A stretch of 50,437 bases of DNA from Verrucomicrobiaceae bacterium (GTDB lineage: Bacteria; Verrucomicrobiota; Verrucomicrobiia; Verrucomicrobiales; V1-33), in NCBI GenBank assembly GCA_027486335.1, contig JAIXPK010000261.1, positions 1 through 50,437 of the forward strand. The letters are read 5' to 3'. The notes under the pieces are model-generated. The model searched no databases, was not told where the DNA came from, and saw only the letters and a program-made list of their open reading frames with translations. Within the stretch, counting starts at the first letter, position 1; each line of letters starts with the position of its first letter. Shown here piece by piece: positions 1-8,559 of this stretch. The position numbers and the translations under genes are program-made.

Positions 1-810
1 CCGTGCCGGGCGTTTCTGGACAGCACGCTGAAGTACAAGTCGCTGTACAGCGAGCTGAGCAGGCCGGAGCATCATTTTCTGTATGATCCGCAGCACCGGT
101 GGCTGGACTGGGTGTTAGGAGGGCGGGATTTTCCGCTGGAGCTGCCGCCGGGGCCGGCGCGGGACGGGTTCCGGTCGATAGAGTGTCAGATCATGGACTG
201 GGCGGACGACACGGCGTATTCGCTGAACGACATCGCGGATGGAATCAATGCGGGGTTTCTGACGCTGGAGACGCTGGAGCGGTGGGGTGCGTTGCAGGAA
301 TTGTCAGGAGATGAAGCGGATCATCTGGTGCGGCTGCTGCGGAGCATGCGGGAGCAGCGTGCGGAGGTGCGGCTGCGGAGCCGGATCGGGAGGTTCATCG
401 ATGCGGCGTCGCTGGAGCTGGATGTGAATTTCATGTCGCCGCACACGAACCGTTATCGGTACCGGCTGGCGGTGCTGGAGGAGGCGAGACGGGAAGCGAA
501 GTTCTACAAGCGGATGGCGCTGCATCTGGTGTTCCGGAGCCGGCAGCTGCAGCAACTGGAGGCGAAGTGCGACCGGATGCTGACGATGCTGTTCGGGGCG
601 TTGTCGGATCGTTATGTGACGGAGACGGCGGAGTCGCAGTTTCGATTGCTGAGCGAGGGAGAAGAGGCGGCGCTGGCGGCGGCGTCCGGGGATTGGGAGC
701 GGGCGCGGCTGGTGTGTGATGTGCTGTCGCGGATGACGGATGGGGCAGCGACGCGGACCTGGCGGCGGTTGTTTGATGCGGACTTCCGGTCGCTGGTGGA
801 TTTTTCGTGA
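1..810 (+). CDS. dgt: dGTPase (deoxyguanosinetriphosphate triphosphohydrolase), C-terminal part
   Basis: The gene enters from the left edge in frame 1, and 269 residues are visible before the TGA at 808. Dgt enzymes are HD-domain hydrolases that cleave dGTP to deoxyguanosine and tripolyphosphate in the cytoplasm. The segment IMDWADDTAYSLNDIADG (window residues about 64-81) matches the conserved metal-binding aspartate region of the family, and the rest is the helical C-terminal half. The HD motif itself lies outside the window. The next gene, the aldo/keto reductase, is convergent. The family call is firm; substrate specificity within dNTPases is inferred. Confidence 0.85.
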   Translation, partial: PCRAFLDSTLKYKSLYSELSRPEHHFLYDPQHRWLDWVLGGRDFPLELPPGPARDGFRSIECQIMDWADDTAYSLNDIADGINAGFLTLETLERWGALQELSGDEADHLVRLLRSMREQRAEVRLRSRIGRFIDAASLELDVNFMSPHTNRYRYRLAVLEEARREAKFYKRMALHLVFRSRQLQQLEAKCDRMLTMLFGALSDRYVTETAESQFRLLSEGEEAALAAASGDWERARLVCDVLSRMTDGAATRTWRRLFDADFRSLVDFS

Positions 811-895
811 GGGTGGGGTCGGGTCCCCTGCCCTGTTCTGCCCGGTGCTTGGGAGCGCGGCGCTCAGTTTCCTGATAAAATGTTAGGAGCAATGA
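811..895. terminator. possible bidirectional terminator between convergent genes
   Basis: This short gap separates convergent dgt and the aldo/keto reductase gene. It contains GAGCG-CGG-CGCTC (about 854-866) followed by a short T run, which could form a small hairpin. The stem is only five pairs, so this is a weak call. Confidence 0.3.
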
Positions 896-1939
896 TCAGA
901 GACGGCGGAGACCGTCTTCGGTCATGGGGTTGGGGATGTCGGCGTCGATGGCGTCGATGCGGTCGAGGGTTTCGCGGTCGAGGATGAGGTCGCGAGCGGC
1001 GAGGCTTTCGTTGAGCTGGGCGACGGTGGTGGCTCCGACGATGGTGGAGGCGACGAAGTCGTGCTGGCGGCTCCATGCTAGGGCGAGAGCGGCGAGGGAG
1101 ACGCCGAGGTCGCGTGCGATGGGCTTGAGCCGGGCGGTGGTGGCGAGGGAGCGGTCGTTGACGAAGCGCTGGGCCATGCGTTGCTGGCGCGGGCCGCCGG
1201 AAGTTAAGTAGTCGGTGAAGCGTGCGCCTTCGGGGAGGGTCGGGGTGTTGTATTTGCCGGTGAGGACGCCGCCGCCGAGCGGGGAATAGGGGAGGAGGGA
1301 GACCCCTTCCATGCGGCAGACCTGGGCGAGTTCGCTTTCGCAGCGGCGGTTGATGAGGGAGAAGTTGTTCTGGACGGAGTCGTAGCGGGCGAGGTGGTGG
1401 CGTTCGCTCGCGCGGAGACTGTTCATGAGGCCCCAGCAGGTTTCGTTGGAGCAGCCGATGACGCGGACCTTGCCTGCTTTGACGAGGTCGGTGAGGGCGG
1501 CGAGGGTTTCTTCGGCGCGCATGCCGTGGTCGGGCCAGTGTGTTTGGTAGAGGTCGAGGTAGTCGGTCTGGAGGCGGCGGAGGCTGTCTTCGCAGGCTTT
1601 GGTGATCTGGTGGCGGTCGAGGGTGGTGAAGCCGTGACGGACGGGTGGGCGGAACCAGCCGTGGCCTGGACCGGTGACTTTGGAGGAGAGGATGATCTGG
1701 TCGCGGCAGCGGCGGGATTGGAGCCAGCGGCCGATGATGGATTCGGTGATGCCGAAGAGGGAGGCGTCTGGCGGGACCGGGTAGAGTTCGGCGGTGTCGA
1801 AGAAGTCGATGCCTTGCTCTACGGCGCGGTCCATGATGGCGAAGGATGTGGCTTCGTCGGCCTGGAGGCCGAAGGTCATGGTGCCGAGGCAGAGGTTGGT
1901 GACGACGAGCGGGCTTTGGCCGAGGCGGTTGCGCTGCAT
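896..1939 (-). CDS. aldo/keto reductase, Tas-like
   Basis: A 347-residue NADPH-dependent oxidoreductase of the aldo/keto reductase superfamily, probably cytoplasmic. The catalytic tetrad is visible: Asp and Tyr in FFDTAELYP (near residues 46-54), Lys in LSSKVTGPG, and His in YQTHWPDHG. Length and motifs resemble E. coli Tas, including the 'ELYPVPP' segment, but the substrate cannot be told from sequence. It lies 56 bp downstream of mnmG on the same strand and may be cotranscribed. The ATG start sits directly before the N-terminal strand ([11 protein letters not shown]), as usual for the family. Confidence 0.88.
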   Translation of the reverse strand: MQRNRLGQSPLVVTNLCLGTMTFGLQADEATSFAIMDRAVEQGIDFFDTAELYPVPPDASLFGITESIIGRWLQSRRCRDQIILSSKVTGPGHGWFRPPVRHGFTTLDRHQITKACEDSLRRLQTDYLDLYQTHWPDHGMRAEETLAALTDLVKAGKVRVIGCSNETCWGLMNSLRASERHHLARYDSVQNNFSLINRRCESELAQVCRMEGVSLLPYSPLGGGVLTGKYNTPTLPEGARFTDYLTSGGPRQQRMAQRFVNDRSLATTARLKPIARDLGVSLAALALAWSRQHDFVASTIVGATTVAQLNESLAARDLILDRETLDRIDAIDADIPNPMTEDGLRRL

Positions 1940-1995
1940 GGGGAAGAATGGCTAACGGTTAGTTGAGGGATTGGAATCAGATAACATGCTGACAA

Positions 1996-3888
1996 TCAAT
2001 CGATTGCACAGGAATCGGATTCCGGGCGGCCGCGTTCGAGGACGATGGTGAGGATGGCGATATCGGCTGGGGTGACGCCTTGGATGCGGGAGGCTTGGCC
2101 GAGGGTTTGGGGTCGGATGGCGGTGAGTTTGAGTTGGGCTTCGCGTTTGAGGCCGTTGAGGGAGGAGTAGTCGAGCCACGCGGGGAGATTGCGGTCTTCC
2201 ATGCGTTCGGCGCGGAGGACCATTTCGTGCTGGCGGTCGAGGTAGCCGGCGTATTTGAGGTCGGTTTCGAGGAGGTCCCAGATTTCGGCGGAGAATTGGG
2301 AGCGGAGGTCGTCCGGGACTTTCTGCCATGTGTTTTCGGGGCGACGCATCCATTTTTCGATGCGGAGACCGTCGATAGAGGTGGAGCGGGCGAGTTGGTG
2401 GGCGCTGGCGAGGGCGGCGGCTTTGGCGGCGGTGCGTGTGGCGCGGATAGGGTCGACGAGTCCGATGGCGGCGGCTTGCGGGGTGAGGCGCAGGTCGCAG
2501 TTGTCCTGGCGGAGGAGGAGACGGTATTCGGCTCGACTGGTGAACATGCGATAGGGTTCGGAGACGTCTTTGGTGACGAGGTCATCGAGCATGACGCCGA
2601 GGTAAGATTCGGAGCGGCGGGGGACCCATGGGGGTTTGCCGGAGAGTTTGAGGGCGGCATTGAGGCCGGCGATGAGCCCCTGCCCTGCGGCTTCTTCGTA
2701 GCCGGAGGTGCCGTTGATCTGGCCGGCGAAGTAGAGGTTCTCGACGCGTTTGGTTTCGAGAGTCGGGTAGAGTTGGGTGGGGGGGCAGTAGTCGTATTCG
2801 ACGGCGTAGCCGGGGCGGATGATTTCGGCGTTTTCGAGGCCAGGGACGGAGCGGATGAAGGCGTATTGGACCTCGTAGGGGAGCGAGGTGGAGACGCCGT
2901 TGATGTAGTATTCGTTGGTTTGGCGGCCTTCGGGTTCGAGGAAGAGCTGGTGGCGGTCTTTTTCGGCGAAGCGGACGACCTTGTCTTCAATGGAGGGGCA
3001 GTATCGAGGGCCGACGCCTTCGATGATGCCGGCGTACATGGGGGACTGGTCGAGATTGGCCCGGATGATGTCGTGGGTGTTGGGCGTGGTGTAGGTGATC
3101 CAGCACGGCATTTGTTCCACGTGGAACATGGGATCGGCCCAGCGGTTGAGGGTGAAGGGGTCGAGTGGGTCACCGCCGAGGGTATCGCGGAGGTAGCTGA
3201 AGGCGGGGGCGGGAGAATCGCCGTTTTGGCGTTCGCATTGGGAAAAGTCGATGCTGCGACCATTGAGGCGGCAAGGGGTTCCGGTTTTGAAGCGACGCAC
3301 CTCGAAGCCGAGGTGTTTGAGACTGTCGGAGACGGTAGACATGGTGTCGCCCATGCGACCGCCAGCGGTGTTGCGGAGACCCACGTGGAGGAGACCGCGC
3401 ATGAAGGTGCCGGCGCTGATGATGATGGCGCGTGCGGAGAATTGGAGGCCGAGGTTGGTGCGGATGCCGGTGACGGCGTCGTTGGAGACGAGGAGTTCGG
3501 CGACATTGCCTTGGTGGATGTCGAGGTTGGGGGTGTTCTCGAGCAGCCATTTCATGCGGAACTGGTAGGCCTTTTTGTCGGCCTGGGCGCGAGGCGAGCG
3601 GACGCTGGGGCCCTTGTTGGCATTGAGCATGCGGAACTGGATCCCGGTGGCGTCGGTATTGAGGCCCATGAGGCCGCCGAGGGCGTCGATTTCCCGGACG
3701 ATGTTTCCCTTGGCGAGTCCGCCGATGGCGGGGTTGCAGGACATCTGGGAGACGGTGTCGAGATTCTGGGTGAGGAGGGCGACGGAGCAGCCCATGCGAG
3801 CGGCGGCGGCGGCGGCCTCAACGCCGGCGTGACCAGCACCAACGACGATGACGTCGTAGGGTTTGGGGTGGAGGAAGTCGGATGGCAT
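1996..3888 (-). CDS. mnmG: tRNA uridine-5-carboxymethylaminomethyl(34) synthesis enzyme MnmG
   Basis: A 630-residue FAD-binding subunit of the MnmEG complex, which adds the carboxymethylaminomethyl group to wobble U34 of certain tRNAs. The N-terminus carries the dinucleotide-binding motif VVGAGHAGVEAA (about residues 15-26). The family signatures SCNPAIGGLAKG and RSPRAQADKKAYQ follow, and the C-terminal helical domain is complete. Length is normal. Residues 254-259 read MFHVEQ because the DNA underneath is a parS-like palindrome (3113-3128). In many bacteria mnmG sits near oriC with parAB, but here the upstream neighbour is the deaminase fusion gene. MnmE is not in the window. Confidence 0.97.
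   Translation of the reverse strand: MPSDFLHPKPYDVIVVGAGHAGVEAAAAAARMGCSVALLTQNLDTVSQMSCNPAIGGLAKGNIVREIDALGGLMGLNTDATGIQFRMLNANKGPSVRSPRAQADKKAYQFRMKWLLENTPNLDIHQGNVAELLVSNDAVTGIRTNLGLQFSARAIIISAGTFMRGLLHVGLRNTAGGRMGDTMSTVSDSLKHLGFEVRRFKTGTPCRLNGRSIDFSQCERQNGDSPAPAFSYLRDTLGGDPLDPFTLNRWADPMFHVEQMPCWITYTTPNTHDIIRANLDQSPMYAGIIEGVGPRYCPSIEDKVVRFAEKDRHQLFLEPEGRQTNEYYINGVSTSLPYEVQYAFIRSVPGLENAEIIRPGYAVEYDYCPPTQLYPTLETKRVENLYFAGQINGTSGYEEAAGQGLIAGLNAALKLSGKPPWVPRRSESYLGVMLDDLVTKDVSEPYRMFTSRAEYRLLLRQDNCDLRLTPQAAAIGLVDPIRATRTAAKAAALASAHQLARSTSIDGLRIEKWMRRPENTWQKVPDDLRSQFSAEIWDLLETDLKYAGYLDRQHEMVLRAERMEDRNLPAWLDYSSLNGLKREAQLKLTAIRPQTLGQASRIQGVTPADIAILTIVLERGRPESDSCAID
3113..3128. other. parS: parS-like partition site inside mnmG
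   Basis: TGTTCCACGTGGAACA is a perfect 16-bp palindrome one symmetrical change away from the classic parS TGTTTCACGTGAAACA, and is a known form of ParB-binding site. It lies within the mnmG reading frame, where it encodes FHVEQ. An identical copy lies about 865 bp away at 3978-3993. Confidence 0.8.
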
Positions 3889-3977
3889 GAGCGATGGGGA
3901 AGGGGAGTAGTGGTGAAGGTAGCGCGGGAGGGATATAGGGAAACGGGAAATCTGGAGGGCTTGCCAGAAGGCCCCAC

Positions 3978-3993
3978 TGTTCCACGTGGAACA
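3978..3993. other. parS: parS-like partition site upstream of mnmG
   Basis: A second perfect copy of TGTTCCACGTGGAACA, in the 150-bp gap between mnmG and the deaminase fusion gene. Two identical 16-bp palindromes within 900 bp are very unlikely by chance and point to a centromere-like cluster. I found no parA or parB in the window. Confidence 0.85.
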
Positions 3994-4038
3994 ATTGCGC
4001 AGGGATTGACCGAAAGGATGCCGCAGGGGGGACTGGGA

Positions 4039-4869
4039 TCAGTCGAGGTCAAGGATCCCAGTGCGGCTGCGTGGGAGGAGGGCATCGACGGTGGATTCAA
4101 AAACCTCACCGGAGAGGGTGGCGGAGAGGATGCGGAAGTTGCCGAACTCGGCCATGACTTGGCGGCAAGCACCGCAGGGGGAGATGGGATGGCGGGTGTC
4201 GGCGACGATGGCGATGGCTTCGAACTGGGAGACGCCTGAGGCGAGGGCCTGGAAGATGGCGTTGCGTTCGGCGCAGACAGTGAGGCCGTAGCTGAGGTTC
4301 TCGACATTGCAGCCCTTGAAGAGCTTCCAGCCTTTGCCGAGGAGGGCTGCACCGACTTTGAATCGGGAGTAAGGGGCGTGGGCGTTGAGACGGGCCTCCT
4401 TGGCGGCCTCAATGAGGCTGGAGAACGGGTGGGAGATGCGGATGGAGGGTGCGGGGTCGGAATCGGAGTCTGTTGGGGAGGAAGGATTGGAAGGGTGGGT
4501 GGAGAGGGCGAGGGAAGGGAGGTCGGCGGCATCGGCGGCGATTTCATCGGGGAAGGCGCTGGCGTAGGTGATGGCGGCGATACTTTGCTGAAGGGCCCAA
4601 CCGAAGTGGTCGGTGAGAGCAATGGCGTCCGCATGGGTGGTTTGCTGGTACTGCCAGACGGTGGCGACCAAGGTGTTGGAGCCTTCGATGGTGGCGCGTC
4701 GGCCTTTGGGAGTGTCCGCGAAGCTGATTCCCGGGAAGAGCGTGCGTCGGCGTGCCTCTTCAAGAAGGCGGGCAGCCATGCCGCTGAGGGTGGCGCGGCC
4801 ACGGGAGAATCGCTGGAGCCATGAGCGGGTTTCGGAGGGGAGGCGGAGGCTGAGGGGCTTGGAGTCCAT
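4039..4869 (-). CDS. cytidine deaminase fused to RHH/DUF433-like N-terminal domain
   Basis: A 276-residue protein from the ATG at 4869; an upstream extension in frame exists but is Cys/His/Ser-rich and unconvincing. Residues 5-42 begin with a short strand (LSLRLP) and two helices like a ribbon-helix-helix domain. Residues 43-112 resemble DUF433/antitoxin-type regulators (FPGISF, GRRATIEGS, AFPDEI). A Ser/Pro/Asp-rich linker (about 118-145) leads to a complete cytidine deaminase, residues 147-276, with the zinc ligands in CAE (199-201) and PCGAC (231-235). Deaminases of this type convert cytidine to uridine for salvage. The fusion is unusual, since free-standing Cdd is normally about 130 residues. 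It may be autoregulated through the repeats at 4875-4901. Confidence 0.85.
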   Translation of the reverse strand: MDSKPLSLRLPSETRSWLQRFSRGRATLSGMAARLLEEARRRTLFPGISFADTPKGRRATIEGSNTLVATVWQYQQTTHADAIALTDHFGWALQQSIAAITYASAFPDEIAADAADLPSLALSTHPSNPSSPTDSDSDPAPSIRISHPFSSLIEAAKEARLNAHAPYSRFKVGAALLGKGWKLFKGCNVENLSYGLTVCAERNAIFQALASGVSQFEAIAIVADTRHPISPCGACRQVMAEFGNFRILSATLSGEVFESTVDALLPRSRTGILDLD

Positions 4870-4874
4870 AGGTG

Positions 4875-4901
4875 TACTATGTAATGAATGTTTACAATGT
4901 A
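4875..4901. promoter_or_regulatory. two TACWATGTA half-site repeats, possible operator
   Basis: TACTATGTA (4875-4883) and TACAATGTA (4893-4901) lie 18 bp apart, just upstream of the deaminase fusion start. The second is a perfect odd palindrome. The local DNA is strikingly AT-rich against its surroundings. The spacing and position fit an autoregulatory site for the RHH-like domain, but that is inference. Confidence 0.45.
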
Positions 4902-5202
4902 GACAATTGAGAAATCGGGGGTGTGATGAATGAGAAACTTGGGAGATCACGCGGCAGTGGCAGAAGGAAGGGTGGTCCCAATGGAGGGCCACGACAGGTG
5001 GAAGAAGTTTGGACGATTAGGAAGGTTCAAGAGGTCAGACGTCAGATGGTAAGGCCTCTGGTGATCCGCTGAGCCATGCCGATGAGCTTGGTGGATGCGG
5101 CGGTGTGGCGGGAGCGATCTGAGGAGACGAAAGGAAAAATCGGATTTCGGGCAAAAAAATGTCAATGATCGCCAGTGTCCGGCAACGGACGGCAGAAGAT
5201 TC

Positions 5203-5736
5203 ATGACGGACCCCTTCAATATTCTCGCTGCGGAGTATCGCCCGATGGTTCTGGCGTACCTGAGAGCCATGGTGAAAGATGCCCACCTTGCGGAGGATCT
5301 CACTCAGGAGACCATGATTGCCGCGCACGAGTCTCCCGGCGGATTTGAGCCGGGAGGGAATTTCGGCAGATGGCTGAGGGGAATTGCCCGCAACAAGGCG
5401 CTGATGCACTGGCGCTCTGAGAAGCGCCATCCCGTGCTTGTTGACAGCCGCGTGGTGGAGGGGATCGATGAGGTGTTTGATGGCCTTGATCGCAACCCTG
5501 CGGAAATCGACTGGTGGGAATCGCGGAAGCTGGCCCTGCGTGACTGTGTCGCCTTGCTCAGCGGCCATTTGAAAGCTGCAGTCGACAGCGTCTACTTCGG
5601 CGGGAACTCGCTTGATCAATCCGCCGGGATCCTGAGATCCACGCCCGCGGCTGTCGGCCAGCGATTGTCCCGCGCACGCACCCAGATCCGCGAATGCATG
5701 GGCCGGAAACTCCAGCTTTTGAACGGCCATGGATAA
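5203..5736 (+). CDS. ECF-type RNA polymerase sigma factor
   Basis: A 177-residue sigma-70 family protein starting at the ATG at 5203. Region 2 is visible as EYRPMVLAYLRAMVKD, HLAEDLTQETMIAAHE and the WLRGIARNKALMHWRSEKR segment. Region 4 is seen near the end (LSGHLKAAVDSVYFGG, then STPAAVGQRLSRARTQIRE). Its size and sequence fit the Rhodopirellula/Verrucomicrobium-type ECF group. The stop overlaps the start of the next gene by 8 bp, so the sigma factor and the FecR-serpin protein are probably translationally coupled and act as a sigma/anti-sigma pair. Confidence 0.93.
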   Translation: MTDPFNILAAEYRPMVLAYLRAMVKDAHLAEDLTQETMIAAHESPGGFEPGGNFGRWLRGIARNKALMHWRSEKRHPVLVDSRVVEGIDEVFDGLDRNPAEIDWWESRKLALRDCVALLSGHLKAAVDSVYFGGNSLDQSAGILRSTPAAVGQRLSRARTQIRECMGRKLQLLNGHG

Positions 5737-7846
5737 GAACACGAACCCCGTGAACGAGCGCGTCATCGGGCCTGACTCCGGCGATGAGGAAGCACTTCGC
5801 GAGTTTGGCCGCCAACTGGCGATCGACAGCCTCATGCAAGAGGCTCTCCGCGGCGGGGCGGAGAACGAGCGCCCCGGCAAGATCGTCCCGCTGGAGTCGC
5901 GGAGCAGGCGTCTGAGGTTCTGGATCCCTGCGGCGGCGGCTCTTGTCGCTATTTCCGGTTTATCACTCTGGAAGCTCGGCAATCTGCCATCCAGCCCGGC
6001 GAGGCTTGACCCACGCTGGAAGCTGCTCGCTGCCTCCGGCGCGGACTTCCGCGTTGTCGGCCCCAACCGAGTGGAGCTTCGCAGGGGCGAGCTGCGTTTC
6101 ACCTCGAATCTGCCCGCCACGCTGGTGGTGGACACTCCGAACGCCACGTCGACGGCCGAGGGCACCGACTTTCTGATCGGGCACCACCATGCCGACAGCC
6201 CGTCTTCATCCCCAGACAACCAAGACACCATCGCGGACGCTCCAACAAAAATGACATCGAACCTAACCCGACTGCTTGTTCTCGCGGGCACCGTCAATCT
6301 CGCCACCCACGAGGGGCGCCTGATCGCCGGTCCCAATGAAGCCGTGGTCGCGCAAGAGGGAGAGGCACCGCAGAAGATTCTAGTGGAAGCCAACTCATCC
6401 TTTGCCTTTGATCTCTATGCGCAGCTTTCGAAGGAGAATCCGGGGCAGAACCTCTTCTTCTCGCCCTATTCGATGAGCAACGCCCTGCTCATGGCCGCGG
6501 AGGGAGCGCGCGGACAAACCGCTCTTGAAATGGGAACCGTGCTGGGCATCCCCGACGCCCTGCGGCGCCATGGTGACGACAGCCAGTTGATCCCATGGGA
6601 AATGGGCAAAATCCGTGTCGGCCAGTCGGAGATGAACCGCCTCATTAACAAGGGGAATGCCCTGACCCTGGAACAGGCCAAACTGCGGGCAGAAGAAATC
6701 ACCCTGGCGGCGAAGCTCGATGAATTGGAGAAGAAGCTCGCGGGGCTTGATCGGAAGGAAACCCAGCAAAACGAGAATGGCGGACGCTACAATCTCGTCC
6801 GAACCAAGGATGACGTGGCTAGAAGACTGGTGAAGCTACGGGCCGGAATCGACACCTCCAAGCTGCGGGTCGCCAATGCGATCTGGGGTGAGAAAACCTT
6901 CCCTTTCAACGAGAATTGGAAAGCCACCGTGACGGGATCCTACGGTGCCGGCGCGGTTCAGTTGGCGGACTTCATTGGGAACGCCGACGGGGAGCGCCTC
7001 CGGATCAACCAGTGGGCGACCGAGCAAACCGAGGGGCTGATCGCGGATCCCTTTCCACAAGGCTCAGTGAATGCCATGACACGCCTTGCCATCGTGAACG
7101 CCATCTACTTTAAGGGCGACTGGAAGACGCCCTTCGTGAAATCCGCAACCTCCCCTCAGCCGTTCACCCTAGGATCGGGCGAGTCGATCCAGGCGGCGTT
7201 GATGAATAAATCGGATGACTCTGACGTGAAATACGCCGCATTCCATGGCGACGGCCGTCTGTTCGCCACACCGGAGATGGTGGAAGAATCCGAACTCGGA
7301 GGAGACGGCGGAACACTCTACCCAGGGAGGGACGGATTCTCCATGATTGAGATGCCGTATCGTGGCGACAAGCAATCAATGCTGGTGATCGCACCCAACG
7401 ACCCCTCGGGGCTGCCTTCCATGGAGGCGCGTCTGAATGCTGCCAACCTGACTTTATGGGTGAAATCCATGGGACAGCGCAAGACCATCGTGTTCATGCC
7501 CAGATTCAAGATGGAGAGCACCTACGACAAACTCAATGGCACCTTCGCGGCCATGGGCATGCCCACCGCGTTTGGCGGTGATGCTGACTTCTCAGGCATG
7601 GGATCGAAGGAGAAGCTATCCATCGGCCGCGTAGTTCACAAAGCATTCATCGATGTCAATGAGGAGGGAACAGAGGCTGCCGCGATCACCGGGTTCCCGA
7701 TGCCGGCAGCAGCGATGCGCGCAAAAATTCCCTTCACTCCGACCTTTCGCGCCGACCGGCCATTCATCTATCTGATCCGTGATCGCGCGAGCGGCACCGT
7801 CCTGTTCCTAGGGCGCGTGCTCAATCCATCCGGCCTTGCCAATTAA
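5729..7846 (+). CDS. FecR-like membrane protein fused to an inhibitory-type serpin
   Basis: A 705-residue protein. Residues 1-60 are cytoplasmic and anti-sigma-like, and 63-83 form one membrane segment. Residues 95-215 resemble a FecR domain (VVDTPNATSTAEGTDF). Residues about 222-705 are a serpin: FSPYSMSNALLMAAEGA, LRINQWATEQTEGLI, VNAIYFKGDW and ADRPFIYLI are family signatures. The hinge EEGTEAAA (645-652) matches inhibitory serpins; counting from it, P1-P1' is near Ala-Ala, suggesting elastase- or subtilisin-like targets. A charged helical insert (about 313-372) interrupts the serpin fold. It overlaps the ECF sigma gene, so I infer a membrane anti-sigma or sensor whose periplasmic part traps proteases. 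No separate serpin signal peptide is present. Confidence 0.88.
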   Translation: MDKNTNPVNERVIGPDSGDEEALREFGRQLAIDSLMQEALRGGAENERPGKIVPLESRSRRLRFWIPAAAALVAISGLSLWKLGNLPSSPARLDPRWKLLAASGADFRVVGPNRVELRRGELRFTSNLPATLVVDTPNATSTAEGTDFLIGHHHADSPSSSPDNQDTIADAPTKMTSNLTRLLVLAGTVNLATHEGRLIAGPNEAVVAQEGEAPQKILVEANSSFAFDLYAQLSKENPGQNLFFSPYSMSNALLMAAEGARGQTALEMGTVLGIPDALRRHGDDSQLIPWEMGKIRVGQSEMNRLINKGNALTLEQAKLRAEEITLAAKLDELEKKLAGLDRKETQQNENGGRYNLVRTKDDVARRLVKLRAGIDTSKLRVANAIWGEKTFPFNENWKATVTGSYGAGAVQLADFIGNADGERLRINQWATEQTEGLIADPFPQGSVNAMTRLAIVNAIYFKGDWKTPFVKSATSPQPFTLGSGESIQAALMNKSDDSDVKYAAFHGDGRLFATPEMVEESELGGDGGTLYPGRDGFSMIEMPYRGDKQSMLVIAPNDPSGLPSMEARLNAANLTLWVKSMGQRKTIVFMPRFKMESTYDKLNGTFAAMGMPTAFGGDADFSGMGSKEKLSIGRVVHKAFIDVNEEGTEAAAITGFPMPAAAMRAKIPFTPTFRADRPFIYLIRDRASGTVLFLGRVLNPSGLAN

Positions 7847-7899
7847 GCTTCCCAAACAAAACAGCAACGCAAAATACCAAGGTCCACCCTATCAACAGC

Positions 7900-8274
7900 A
7901 TGAGCAATATTCTAAAAACCATACTGATTCTGGTCGTTCTTGCGCTGACCGGATGTTCGGAGAAGAAGTCACGCGATTTCTTTGCCAAAGGCGGGATTAC
8001 CACGGGTGCTCCTGCCGCACTTGGGTCCGGATCATACAAGATACCGATGGAATTTGAGACTGCGATCGTTCATTCCGGCCAGTGGATTGACGCAGTCGAT
8101 GCCACTGTCGCCGGGTCGGACATTCTGGTCACTGCGAGCTTCATCAGTGGCAACCGCAAGGGCAGCTACCCCGGGTATGTCAAAGTTAATGGGGTTTCGT
8201 CGGGGACCTACACGCTCAAGTATCGAGACCCTAATGGGACCCTTCATGTCATCGGTCCGGTAGTCCTTCCTTGA
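7900..8274 (+). CDS. small lipoprotein, unknown function
   Basis: A 124-residue protein with a clear lipoprotein signal: hydrophobic LILVVLALTGC with Cys at residue 19. The mature part has alternating short strands (IDAVDATVAGSDILVTASFI, YVKVNGVSSGTYTLKYRD), suggesting a small beta fold. It starts 53 bp after the FecR-serpin gene on the same strand and may belong to that operon, possibly as a regulon member. I do not recognise the family. Confidence 0.7.
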   Translation: MSNILKTILILVVLALTGCSEKKSRDFFAKGGITTGAPAALGSGSYKIPMEFETAIVHSGQWIDAVDATVAGSDILVTASFISGNRKGSYPGYVKVNGVSSGTYTLKYRDPNGTLHVIGPVVLP

Positions 8275-8559
8275 GAACATCCAGCAGGCATGAAGCCGAA
8301 CTCCATCGGAGTTCCATCCGCCCTATGAACCGAACTTGATTTTGAAGCCAGACACCGGACGTTCGGGGCTCATTTCTATGGATCATGCCCGCACTCGACT
8401 CGCCAAGGGCGAGTCCGCTTGTGCACCGACGTTGCGGACGCCGGATCGCGTGGGTCGTAGTTCGGCCTTTCGGGCCGGACTGCCCAATCCCGGAAGCAAT
8501 CACAACTGACTTTTGTATCGAATCCTCCATCCGCGCCCTGCCCGAAGATTCCTGACCCT
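8275..8559. other. hairpin-rich intergenic region
   Basis: This 285-bp gap contains three stem-loops: GAACTCC-ATC-GGAGTTC at 8298-8314, GACTCGCC around 8397-8415, and a GGCC-TTTC-GGCC type stem near 8462-8482. None has a clear U tract. They may end the sigma/serpin transcript or be short dispersed repeats. No gene is supported here. Confidence 0.45.

Noticed and set aside
2080..4239. A long stop-free stretch on the plus strand (over 700 codons) opposite mnmG and part of the deaminase gene.
   Set aside because: It is an antisense shadow in GC-rich DNA; composition is Gly/Glu/Val-rich without motifs, and both genes below it are unmistakable.
4870..4992. Upstream start of the deaminase fusion, adding 41 residues.
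   Set aside because: The added part is Cys/His/Ser-rich noise and would cover the operator-like repeats.
1..5202. parA, parB or rsmG near the parS sites.
   Set aside because: All genes around the sites are assigned to other families, and no ParA Walker motif or ParB-like protein is seen.
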